DNA of 64,000 nt from Oenanthe sinensis (Eukaryota; Streptophyta; Magnoliopsida; Apiales; Apiaceae). Below are positions 51,058-61,377 of this stretch, one piece after another. Where the stretch lies: NCBI GenBank assembly GCA_028671895.1, contig JAPMAC010000221.1, forward strand, positions 4,650,001-4,714,000, given 5' to 3'. The notes below the pieces were generated by a model. That model searched no databases and had not been told where the DNA came from. It saw only the letters and a list, made by a program, of their open reading frames with translations. The stretch's first letter is position 1; every line of letters begins with the position of its first letter. Position numbers and translations under genes: made by a program.

Positions 51058-54000
51058 CTAATTCCGTCTCTTCTTCCTAACTTCTTCAGCTTGACGCTTC
51101 TCCTCCTTCAACCTTCTGCGCCTTTCCTTCTGTTGATGTTCTTTCTTGTAAACTGGATCATGAAGCTGCTTCCACCTTGCATTCAACAGACTTACCGCTT
51201 CCATTTCTAGAGGATTCCTGGGCTCTGGATAAGGATGCCTGAAAAGCCTTCTGAGTTTGTCCACCTCCTGAGTAGTTCTGATCTTTGGAATGTCCTCAAA
51301 ATTTTTCATTATGAGCTGTGACTTCCAATGAGACTTATCAGCCTTAAACTGACAATAGATCATTTTAGGGTAGCCCTTAATACGGTTAGTATTGTGGACA
51401 CTAGCCGCATCTCGCTCCATTCGCTTCTTTTCCACCACTACTTCAGATAAGTACTTCAGGAGTCTCTGCTTCTCATCTACATTCTCATTCTCCACTTCGC
51501 CCCATTTGAATACTTCTAAAACTCTCTCCAGAAAAGTAGCATCTTGAGTCTGCAGCAGCCATTTCCTACTCATATGCAACAATGTTTGATTTTGGTCTGC
51601 GTCTATGAATGCTAAAGCATCAGCTGTGTCATTGTCATATGAGTGTATCCAGTACACACTATCTCTCCCTGGAACACCGACTGCCTCCCTTATTTTTCCT
51701 TGTTCCAGTGATCCAGAAGGAAGAGTCAGAGCTTCATCTACATTTTTAACAGCTTGTAGAATATTCCACTTTCTTTCAATTAGCTCCGGCTCAATCTTTA
51801 CATTGTCTAGAGGGTTTGGAGCAATAATGTCACACTTCTAGATTTCATTGCTCATTTTGAATATGACCCTCTCAATGAACTCCACTGACTTCTCCTTAAT
51901 GTCAGAAGTGAATCCCTTACTCATCATTTGCCTGCATACCGCCTTTAGGGATTCTACTGATAGAGCCATTAGGTCATTTTCCTCTAAGCACACCCTCTTC
52001 ATCTTTCCATCAACAACCATCCGAACAATATCAGGATTCGCTGAGAATTCTGGTCCCTTGTCCTCTGCTAGCTGCATTAACTGATCCCTATACAGAATGC
52101 TAAGCTCCTCATCTTGAGAATATTGAATTTTTGTTGCTAGCAAGAACAACTCTGACGCAGATCTTCTCGAGATGAATTGATCATCCACATACAAGAAAGA
52201 TGTCGGGACTCCTTCGACTAAAGACAAGATGACCTGCCATTCCTTAACCATTGCATTATATCCAACTCTGACTTTTGAGATCAACATTTTCAAAGCATTT
52301 ATGTAGTCAACAATCAGTGGATTCTGCAAGTTCAAGTTGTAGAACAAGTCTTCCGCCTCTTTGTTATGAGTTCCTTTTGTACAAACTCCCGATAGAATCT
52401 TCCTTGCATCATCCCATTTCTGTTCGATCCTTTTCTTGTCCAGATCTACTTGAGGATCAGCTAACCTTGTAAGCTCATGATCATACTGTTTCTCCTTAAG
52501 CTCCGCTTTCTTTTCAAGGAAAACAGCCTCATCCTGCATCATCTTCATTTTATAGAACTGAGCTTGTTCCAAGGCCAACTGTTGGGCTTCTAGAGTTTCC
52601 TTATCAACAGGTATTTCTTCAGGCTGTCCGGAAGACATTCCAGCACCTCCACCTTGTTCCTTCAAAGATCTTCTAATAGCATGTGCTAACGGAACATCCT
52701 CCATATCAGAATCTGAATCAAGTACTTCATGTGCCTCTTCCTGATGACGACTCAAGTCAATGAATGGCTCTTCTTGTTCAGCCACCACTGCCTTACCCTT
52801 CCTCTTTCTTTGAGCCTCTTCTTCATTCACTGGCTCATTTTCTTTGACAACATCAGCAGTTTGTTCTTCAATTTCTTCAATTATTACCGACTGCTGTCTC
52901 GACTCCTTACCACTCTCCCCCTTAGGTGAGTTATCCCCAACATCACCTTTCTCGCCAGATCCAGCAGTTGCATGAGAACCACCAAAACCAGAACCCGAGG
53001 GTCCAGCTCCACCAGCACCTCCAGCACCACCAGTACCATCATGATCAGGGGGAGGCTGAGTAAATTGTTCGTCAAAGCACTCGGGGGGAACAAAGCTTCT
53101 AACTGCATACATCATCCTGCTGATCTCTGTCGCCATGGTATGCATTATGCTCTCCACTGCTCCCATTCTCTCATTCAGAGTGCTGCCCATGATACCACCA
53201 GCATGGCCCAAGTCATTCACCTTATTTGTCAACTCATCCATCGCTGTTGCTTGACTGGCCATCCATGCTGCGTAGTCATCAAGAGCTCGTTGATTGTCAC
53301 CAACATTGATCCCCAACTGCCCCATCGACTGCCCGAACTGCTTGATTTCAGTTTCAATTGTTGTTAAACGCGTGTCAAGATGTTCAAGATGAAGGGACGG
53401 TGTTTGGTCTGGGTGTCCTTGCTCTAAAGATCGTTCTGTTAGTGTTTGTCGCTCGGTTTCGGGCCTTAAAAATGAAGGTCCCTCACTCCCTAAACGCTCA
53501 CACACACTCCCTGTCTCACGCTCGTGTATGTCTTCAACAATAGTCCTGAAAGAGAAAGCAGTGCCTGCAGAAACTGGATAAGCAAAGTAAGTAGCAGTAA
53601 TGGGATCTGGTCCTGTCATGTCCTGAGGTGGAATCTCAGGCTGAGAGGCCGCAGAGTGTTCTAGTACAACATCAGAACCGATCCTCTCTGCAACATCAGT
53701 ATGTACCGGTGAAGGTACTTCGAAAGCAATGAAAGCTTGTTGCCGCTCTGAAATAACAGGCTCTTCAGAAGGCATAGAATCCTCACCATCTTCCCTATGT
53801 GTGGAATGTGCACGGGGCGAACCACTCGCGTGAGGTGGAGTGGTTGTGATAGACACACTAGGGTGGGACTGGGCTTGAGAAGTTGCAGCATGAGAAAATT
53901 TAGGTTTCTTCCGAATAAGGGGCTACACTTCAGGGCCACTCTCAGAACCCTCACCTAAATCTAAAGCTGCCTTCCTTTTAACTCCCGTTAGCGAGGGTGA

Positions 54001-55194
54001 AAGAGAGGAAGCGAATGTGTCAGACTCCGAATCAGAAATATAGCTCTTGCCCGGGGATAGATCCTGCGGGCTAGCAGAATCTTGGGCCATGGAATCAGAT
54101 TTAGGGGAAGAAGTATCAGTAGTGTGAACAGAGAATTGCTCTTGTTCAAAGAAAGTACCTTCTTCATCACCTTGTCCGGCAGGTGGAGTAGAATGTCTGG
54201 TCCTCTAGCCGGCAGATGATTGTACGTGAGAGTGCCCATCATCATCTTCATCATCATCTTCATCACCAATACTCTCGTCCGGAATCCCCTGGAATGCGTC
54301 AGCATGGGCAGAGGGATTCTGAGCATGTGATGAAATGTGGGAGGTCCCCGCCATGGAAGTGATACCTGCATCAAACTTAACCCATACTTGAATGTTATCA
54401 GGAATAGACATCGGCTTACCATGATGCTTATCTTGATTAGCAATCGTCGTGAGTGACTTGGTGCCCATGCCCAATGATGCAGATGTCGCACTTGTGGCAA
54501 ATGCCTGTCTCACAGATAAAGCATCAATAGGTACTAAGTGATTAATAAGCATTTGTAGGAACCGAGGATACCAACAGACAACGTTAGTAGATGTCAGGTC
54601 TCGACTGGCAGGAGTTCCCATAGCAATCACGATCTCGGAAAGAATGATCCGGCCATAATTAATATTTAATTCACGAGCAAGGGAAACTGCAAACACCTGC
54701 ATGGGAATTGGAATTTGATGAAAATCTTTTTCGCGTGCCCGAAAACATCTGGTGATGGCCTCGAAAAAGTAGTTCCATTCCACATGGAAGTATTGTTTCT
54801 GGATGGCGCCAGTTGAGATCCGTCCAGAGGGAGGGTAGCATCCAATTTCTTCGAAGAATTTAATACGCTCATCTGTGTGAGGTTCGGGGTCATAAACATC
54901 TCTGACTGGGAACCCCAGAACCCGGTTGAACACGTCCTCCGTGACTTGAAATTCATGACCCGCCAATGTAAACCTGAAACCATAGGGGGTAGATTTACTC
55001 CCGAAAGTAACAACACTAATCCATAATTGCTGTAAAGCATCATGGACTAGTGTTGGTTTCGCAGTAAACGCAACACTAGCCTTGGAATACAAATTAAGAA
55101 ATCGTACCCAAAACTTGAAGCGCGGGAGTTGATCACCAATTTCCGTACTAATGTTGTAAAAATTATTTTTGGCAAGAATAAATTGGTGAGCCAT
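51058..55194 (-). pseudogene. Copia-3 long post-pol frame (1379 codons) with three in-frame amber codons
   Basis: One reading frame runs from ATG at 55194 to TAG at 51058, interrupted only by TAG at 54205-54207, 53923-53925 and 51838-51840; every break and the final stop are amber. The N-terminal part (to about residue 200; motifs PRFKFWVRFLNLYSKAS, FTLAGHEFQVTEDVFNRVLG, NINYGRIILSEIV) resembles plant proteins annotated as putative transposon proteins; I do not assign a function. Then come a low-complexity linker (DEDDDEDDDG), a coiled-coil-like part (about 53370-53120), a glycine-rich segment (near 53030-52970), acidic blocks, a lysine-rich helical part and a basic tail (QQKERRRRLKEEKRQ). 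It takes the place of the env-like frame of SIRE elements, but I see no signal peptide or obvious membrane segment. Either a recently mutated gene or one read through; the breaks are left as seen. Confidence 0.75.
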
Positions 55195-56914
55195 TTGTTA
55201 AAATAATTTTTCCTTGAATTAATGTGAGTTTCGAAAAAAAACAATTAAGGTAAACACTTAGGCAAGGAAAAGAAAAAAAACGTAATCAAATTAATTCCTT
55301 TTAGTGAATCGAGAAGAGGAACAGTCGATTATACTAAACTACGGAATCAAATATGACCAAAATCAAAACAATCGGAACCCAATCCAGTAATTACTGCAAC
55401 CCAAATAAGTGATATGAATACTAAACTATGTAACCAGTTAACCATGATAGTTGTGTGTATATCCGTGTATATATGTCAAACTGAGCAGATGATCAGACAG
55501 GGCCAAATACACAAACACAGGCAATAATGAACGCAAATAGAGAATAGTAAACTTAAAACGGGCAGCAGTTCGAGATATGTAAGAGTTTCAACACAAATCG
55601 AATGAACAGGGGATGAAAGTTTGAAATCGCAGGGTGGGAGGGTGGGGGCTGTAAAAATTTAGGGTGAAAACAATTAGGTAAAAGTGAAATTTGATGCGTG
55701 TTAGAGATGTATATATAGGCATATATGAGCAAAGACAAGAATACCCCTGAAAATATAAGAAGAAAAAGTTAAGTACATACAGGGGTACATCAAGTCAAAC
55801 ACTATCTCGAACATCAAGTCGAATATTCGAGATAATGTTCGAGATGACACTAACTCGAACAAATAATCACTTGATCAATTAAAACAGCACAATAAACCCA
55901 CCAGGGAATCCCATCTCGAATATTAAGAAAAAAAATTCGAGATGAGTTTCGAGTAAAATTCCAAGTGCAATCCTGGGAACTCTATCTCGAACAACAAGTC
56001 GAATATTCGAGATAATGTTCGAGATAGGACTCAAGTCGAACATCAAGTCGAATATTCGAGATAATGTTCGAGATAGGACTCAAGTCGAACATCAAGTCGA
56101 ATGTTCGAGATAGGACTCAAGTCGAACATCAAGTCGAATATTCGAGATAATGTTCGAGATAGGACTCAAGTCGAACATCAAGTCGAATATTCGAGATAAT
56201 GTTCGAGATAGGACTAAGTCGAACAACAAGTCGAATATTCGAGATAATGTTCGAGATAGGACTAAGTCGAACAATTTCCCAGACTTGGAATTTGAAACAG
56301 GCACACGGGGAACTGTAACTCGAAATTCAAGTTGAATTTCGAGATAGACCTTATCTCGAATATTCTTCCCAGACTTAGAATTTTTAAAATTTTTAATTTA
56401 AAAGATAGCTATAATAATTTGGCAATTTTTTTTCAATAAGAACAACAATTAAATTTTGCCAAATTAAGATAAATATCAATTCAAGGATTTTTAACAATGC
56501 AATTAATAAAAACATTCATTGACAATTCTAAGGCCTCTTAAATTAAACAAAATTACATGAAAAACACAGGTAAATTCATCTAAAAATCATGAAAAATTTA
56601 GAATAATATGAATTTAACTCCCCCTATGATCATGCAATCATACCAGCATAAATTCAAAGATTGAACCAATAATTACACATAAAGCACAATGAATTCATGT
56701 AAAATAACACAACATGCATCCTAAAATACTCATTAATTAACCATTTTAAAGTCTAAGTCCATAATGATTAATTAGCATGCAGAAGTGATATTTTGAGCAA
56801 TTGTAGAGATTATTTACATATGTTTTCAACTATGTATCAATAAAATAGGCAATTATCAAGACTAAAAACATATGTACATTATTAAAACTGGAATTTTGCA
56901 GATAGGAGAAATCA
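55195..56914 (-). other. Copia-3 spacer between pol and the post-pol frame
   Basis: About 1.7 kb without a gene. It holds the motif array at 55795-56350 and, near 56620, a minus-strand AGGGGGAGTT tract. AT-rich elsewhere. Confidence 0.7.
55795..56350. repeat. Tandem array with TCGAATATTCGAGATAATGT units
   Basis: Units of 49 bp (with shortened 37 bp and similar variants) repeat from about 55990 to 56275; unit starts are visible at 56041, 56090, 56127 and 56176. Scattered related motifs extend the cluster at both ends. Each full unit carries the 12 bp palindrome TCGAATATTCGA and a TGTTCGAGAT block. Confidence 0.93.
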
Positions 56915-59900
56915 CTAACTTGTGTTAAGCATTCCCAATTCACCAACCAACCTATTGAATGTTACTTCATCAAGAGGTTTAGTGAATATATTTGCAATTT
57001 GTTGCATTGTGGGCACAAAATGTAGCTCCACAGTCCCCTCCTCGACATGTTCTCTAATGAAATGATATCTGATATCTATATGCTTGGTTCTTGAGTGATC
57101 TACAGGATTGTTGGTCATGGCAATGGCACTTGTGTTGTCACACATGATTGGAATCTTTTTGTGTTTCATGCCATAATCTTTCAATTGGTTCCTCATCCAC
57201 AGTATTTGAGCTACACAGCTTCCAGCAGCAATGTACTCAGCTTCAGCAGTAGAAGTAGATACTGTGTGCTGCTTTTTACTTTGCCAGGACACCAATCTTC
57301 TGCCAAGAAATTGACATGCACCAGATGTGCTTTTCCTATCAATCCTGCAACCTGCATAGTCTGAATCCGAATAGCCAATAAGATTAAAACCTGTATCTCT
57401 TGGATACCAAATCCCTAGATTTGATGTGCCCTTGAGATACCTAAAGATTCGTTTGACGGCTATGAGATGTGATTCTCTAGGATCCACTTGGAACCTTGCA
57501 CATAAATAAGTTGCGAACATGATATCGGGTCTACTTGCAGTTAAATAAAGTAGTGAGCCAATCATACCTCGATAACTTGTGATATCAACCGGTTTACCTG
57601 ATTTGTCTTCATCAAGTTTCGTGGATGTTGCCATAGGAGTTTTAGCTGTTGATGCATCTTCTAGATTATACTTTTTGAGTAAATCTTTGATGTACTTGTA
57701 CTGACAGATAAAGATTCCATCTTTTCTTTGACTAATCTGTAATCCAAGGAAGAAGGACAGCTCTCCCATCATGCTTATCTCATACTTATCCTGCATTAAC
57801 TTGGCAAATTTCTCGCACAAGCGTTCATTAGATGACCCAAAAATAATATCGTCCACATAGACTTGAACAAGTATTAATTCACCTTTTACATTTTTGTAGA
57901 ACAATGTTTTATCAATTACTCCCCTAATAAATCCACTTGCAATTAAGAATAAAGATAGGGTTTCATACCATCGTCTTGGGGATTGCTTGAGGCCATAGAC
58001 AGCTTTGAAGAGAAAGTACACAAAATCTACAAGTTCTGGATTAACAAAGCCAGGAGGCTGTTCCAGATATACTTCTTCTTCTAGTTCTCCATTCAGGAAG
58101 GCGCTTTTCACATCCATCTGAAAAACCTTGAAGTTCTTGTGTGCTGCAAAGGCCAAGAACATCCTGACTGCTTCAAGTCGTGCAACTGGAGCGTAGGTCT
58201 CATCATAATCAATACCTTCTTTTTGAGAATAACCCTTCGCTACCAAACGAGCCTTGTTTCGTGTTACAAGTCCGTCTTCATCCAGTTTATTTCTGAATAC
58301 CCACTTAGTTCCAATTACTGATCTGTTCTTCGGTCGGGGTACCAGCTTCCAAACTTTCTGCCTTTCAAACTGATTGAGCTCTTCTTGCATTGCAATTACC
58401 CAATCAGCATCACCAAGTGCTTCTTCTATTTCTTTAGGTTCAAGCTTGGATAAGAACCCAGAATATAAGCAAATATTAGCTATGTCAGCTCTTGCAGATC
58501 TTCTAGTAGACACACCAGCATCTGGATCACCAATAATTAATTCAAACGGATGGTCTCTACTCCATACCCGTTCTCTTGGAAATTGTCTTGATGATTCAGC
58601 TTGAAATTCTGAATTGTTGTGTTGACTACTTGTGTTGTTTCCACTAACTCCCCCTGAGTTAGTGCCAACTCCTACAGAACTAGTGTCATCTCTTCTTGAG
58701 CCTTGAACACTTATCCTTGAGTTGCTATTTACTCCCCCTGAGTTGTTGCCGGACTGTGCTGAGGAAGTTTCTTCTGATCTTGCATTAGACTCAGGTGTTT
58801 CTTCTCGAACACTTGGCATATTTGAAGTAACAACCAACTCAGGTTCATCTTCAATTTCATCTAAGTCCAGATTTTGAAACATTAGGGACTCAGGTTCACT
58901 ATTATCTTTAGAAATTGATGGGAGTTTAGTATCGTCGAATATGACATTATAGCTTTCAATCACTTTCCGATCATTCACTAAGAATACCCGATAAGCTGCC
59001 ACCACATCTGTAGAATAACCCACAAATATCCCTTCACGTGCTTTAGCTTCAAACTTGCCTAAATTCTCATCGTCTATAAGTACGTAGCATTTAGCTCCAA
59101 AGACATGAAAGTATTTGATTGTTGGTCTTCTGTTATTCATTAGTTCACATGGTGTCTTTTCTTTATCTTTTATGATTAGGGTTCTATTCTGAGTGTAACA
59201 CACTGTACTCACTGCTTCGGCCCAAAAGTATAGAGGAAGTTTTGAATCATACAACAATGTTCTTGCTGCTTCAACTAGTGTTCTGTTCTTCCTTTCAACT
59301 ACTCCATTTTGCTGTGGAGTTCTCGGGGCTGAGTACTGACGATGTATTCCTTTAGAAACACAGAAATCATTCAAGATTGCATTCTTAAATTCTGTGCCAT
59401 TATCTGATCTAATCGTCTTCACAGTGAGAGTTGAAACATTCTCAATTTGAGTGATATGATCAATGATTTGGAAAGGTACTTCATCTTTTGTCATAACAAA
59501 CAATACCCATGTGTATTTAGAGAAGTCATCCACGATTACCAACGCATATCTTTTCCTTGATAACGATAGCACGTTCACTGGGCCAAATAAATCCATATAA
59601 AGAAGTTGCAGAGGCTCAATGATACTAGAAATTTCTTTACTTCTATGCGATGCTCGCTTTGACTTTCCCATTTCGCATGCTTCGCAGAGTCCTTTAGGAG
59701 CAAATTCCATTTGAGGTAGATCTTTCACCAATTCTCGCCTTGCGAGAGCATTCATCGTTTTGAAGTTTAGGTGAGATAGCTTTTTGTGCCATAACCAGCT
59801 TTCATTATCTGAAGCTTTACTGTAGAAACAAGTGACTTCATTCTGGTTTGCCGAATCCATATCAGCAACAAAAAGATCTGCCTTCCGAACTCCTCTTAAA

Positions 59901-60256
59901 GCTAACGAACCTTCCTTGATGTGAGTTATTGATACACCTTTCTTGTTGAAGACAATTTCATAACCTTTATCACAGAATTGACTTATACTCAACAGATTGT
60001 GCTTCAATCCCTCAACATAGGAGATATCTTCAATGATGACATTGCCAGTCTTCAGTTTGCCATATCCCTTTGTCACTCCTTTGCTGTCATCTCCAAAGGT
60101 AACATAAGGGCCAACCTTCATAACCAACTCTGTAAGCAGGGACTTGTTTCCTGTCATATGCCTTGATGCTCCACTATCTAGCACCCATATAACTTTATTT
60201 CTGTTTAGCTTAGTGCCCTGCAATATCAGATTGATTAGACATTCTTCGGAACCCAA
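56915..60256 (-). CDS. pol: Copia-3 pol polyprotein (protease, integrase, reverse transcriptase, RNase H), 1113 aa
   Basis: Carries out proviral DNA synthesis and integration. Domains in order: aspartic protease with DSG at residues 27-29 (WVLDSGASRHMTG); GAG-pre-integrase zinc region (WLWHKKLSHLN, then CEACEMGKS); integrase core with catalytic Asp near 222 (YMDLFGPV), Asp near 284 (RSDNGTEF) and Glu near 319 (GVVERKNRT), giving DD35E; reverse transcriptase with QMDVKSAFLNGE near 715 and YVDD near 800; RNase H with GYSDSDYAG near 965 and CDNTSAIAMTNN near 1040. No internal stop, so all four enzymes look intact. It is offset by one base (-1) from the preceding gag frame; the conserved WVPKN end of gag overlaps its first codons, so the printed ATG may not be the true junction. 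Confidence 0.97.
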   Translation of the reverse strand: MGSEECLINLILQGTKLNRNKVIWVLDSGASRHMTGNKSLLTELVMKVGPYVTFGDDSKGVTKGYGKLKTGNVIIEDISYVEGLKHNLLSISQFCDKGYEIVFNKKGVSITHIKEGSLALRGVRKADLFVADMDSANQNEVTCFYSKASDNESWLWHKKLSHLNFKTMNALARRELVKDLPQMEFAPKGLCEACEMGKSKRASHRSKEISSIIEPLQLLYMDLFGPVNVLSLSRKRYALVIVDDFSKYTWVLFVMTKDEVPFQIIDHITQIENVSTLTVKTIRSDNGTEFKNAILNDFCVSKGIHRQYSAPRTPQQNGVVERKNRTLVEAARTLLYDSKLPLYFWAEAVSTVCYTQNRTLIIKDKEKTPCELMNNRRPTIKYFHVFGAKCYVLIDDENLGKFEAKAREGIFVGYSTDVVAAYRVFLVNDRKVIESYNVIFDDTKLPSISKDNSEPESLMFQNLDLDEIEDEPELVVTSNMPSVREETPESNARSEETSSAQSGNNSGGVNSNSRISVQGSRRDDTSSVGVGTNSGGVSGNNTSSQHNNSEFQAESSRQFPRERVWSRDHPFELIIGDPDAGVSTRRSARADIANICLYSGFLSKLEPKEIEEALGDADWVIAMQEELNQFERQKVWKLVPRPKNRSVIGTKWVFRNKLDEDGLVTRNKARLVAKGYSQKEGIDYDETYAPVARLEAVRMFLAFAAHKNFKVFQMDVKSAFLNGELEEEVYLEQPPGFVNPELVDFVYFLFKAVYGLKQSPRRWYETLSLFLIASGFIRGVIDKTLFYKNVKGELILVQVYVDDIIFGSSNERLCEKFAKLMQDKYEISMMGELSFFLGLQISQRKDGIFICQYKYIKDLLKKYNLEDASTAKTPMATSTKLDEDKSGKPVDITSYRGMIGSLLYLTASRPDIMFATYLCARFQVDPRESHLIAVKRIFRYLKGTSNLGIWYPRDTGFNLIGYSDSDYAGCRIDRKSTSGACQFLGRRLVSWQSKKQHTVSTSTAEAEYIAAGSCVAQILWMRNQLKDYGMKHKKIPIMCDNTSAIAMTNNPVDHSRTKHIDIRYHFIREHVEEGTVELHFVPTMQQIANIFTKPLDEVTFNRLVGELGMLNTS
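58648..58744 (-). promoter_or_regulatory. Two AACTCAGGGGGAG tracts inside Copia-3 pol (possible central polypurine tract)
   Basis: Minus-strand AACTCAGGGGGAG at 58648-58660 and at 58732-58744, in the low-complexity linker between integrase and reverse transcriptase, coding for the two Asn-Ser-Gly-Gly-Val segments. See the finding on conservation with Copia-1. Confidence 0.4.
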
Positions 60257-61377
60257 GATTGATTGGGCCCGACTTTTTTATAAGATCGAGAATTATCAGT
60301 TTTAACAACAGGAGATGCACTTTCTTTAACATTCTTAGAGCTTTCGACTTTGTCTTTTCCCTTGTCAGACTTAACAGATTTGTTAGTCTTAGGAGAAGGC
60401 TTGTCACACCTAACTTTAGGAGGACTGGCAGTCTTAGCTCTTACATGCTTCTTCTTGACATTAGAACTAGTAGCAGTATTTAAACATGTTTGACTAGTTG
60501 CATTCATCAAGTTCACGAAGGTTTGCATGACATTAAAAGTGCATGGCATACAGTTAGGTTGACCACATTGTACATGATTTTGATGCATGTTAATCATTGT
60601 GTGTGGTACATGCATGGCATGTGCAACAGGAATATTCATGTTAGATTTACATGCATAAGAAAGATGTTCAGTGGATTTACAGTGATAACATGCTTTCTTT
60701 ATTCTTTCTACCTTAACCTCTTTTTCAACCTTTTCTTTCTTAACCTGTTGTTTAACAGCCTTGGCTCCTAGTCCTGGTCTAGATTCTTCTCTAGGGGATT
60801 TGATTTTAACTGATTTAGTAGGAGTTACAGGTTGTTCTTTCTTCCGATCTTCCATCTCGATTTCATATCTAACTAATAAATCAGTCTCTTCTTCTTCTCG
60901 AGGAGCAAAGTGTTTGAATATTGGTTTAATAGCAGATTTGAGAATTGTAGGTACTTCTTTTTTAATCTCACTGGGACTGGTGTCTACAGGCTTTTTCCCT
61001 TCTTTCTTAGATAAGTTAGAATAGTCAAGTCCTACACCAACACCAGTTATCTTCTTAAATGTGCTACTATCAACATTCACTTTACTAGCTGCTAGTTTAT
61101 AAGCTTCGCATTTTGTTTCTAACTCAGCTAGTTTATTCCTAAGACATGCTTCTATTTCATCTTTAAGGTTGAGCTTGTGTTCCAAAGTTTTAATAGAGTC
61201 TCTTAGGGAAGTATCTATAGTGCAAACAGCCTCTAATTCTTCCACTTTTGCCTCAAGCATTCTGCATTTGGCAACAAGTGTTTTCTGTTCTTTTTGAGAA
61301 GTATTTAGGCTTTTGCACAGCATATAGATCTCTTCGCTAAGAGCCCCGTTCTGCACCTTATAATCATCTATAGACAT
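60235..61377 (-). CDS. gag: Copia-3 gag, C-terminal half (coiled coil and second zinc knuckle)
   Basis: 380-codon frame beginning with ATG immediately after the TAA that closes the first gag block, and in the same frame as it. Residues 5-90 form a heptad-rich coiled coil; residues about 235-250 give a CCHC knuckle (CYHCKSTEHLSYAC, C-x2-C-x4-H-x4-C). Lysine/serine-rich end with QSWVPKNV before TAA. Probably the nucleocapsid side of a single ancestral gag, since one changed codon would join both halves; a separate second protein is also possible. Confidence 0.85.
   Translation of the reverse strand: MSIDDYKVQNGALSEEIYMLCKSLNTSQKEQKTLVAKCRMLEAKVEELEAVCTIDTSLRDSIKTLEHKLNLKDEIEACLRNKLAELETKCEAYKLAASKVNVDSSTFKKITGVGVGLDYSNLSKKEGKKPVDTSPSEIKKEVPTILKSAIKPIFKHFAPREEEETDLLVRYEIEMEDRKKEQPVTPTKSVKIKSPREESRPGLGAKAVKQQVKKEKVEKEVKVERIKKACYHCKSTEHLSYACKSNMNIPVAHAMHVPHTMINMHQNHVQCGQPNCMPCTFNVMQTFVNLMNATSQTCLNTATSSNVKKKHVRAKTASPPKVRCDKPSPKTNKSVKSDKGKDKVESSKNVKESASPVVKTDNSRSYKKVGPNQSWVPKNV

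Noticed and set aside
52972..53367. 131-codon plus-strand frame
   Set aside because: Antisense to the post-pol frame of Copia-3 and made of its reversed Gly-rich linker.
53988..54500. 170-codon minus-strand frame
   Set aside because: Overlaps the post-pol frame in another frame; rich in met/leu/arg without domain character.
55795..56350. Regularly spaced repeats that could look like a CRISPR array
   Set aside because: There are no unique spacers: unit and spacing are both repeated, and the array lies in a plant retroelement.
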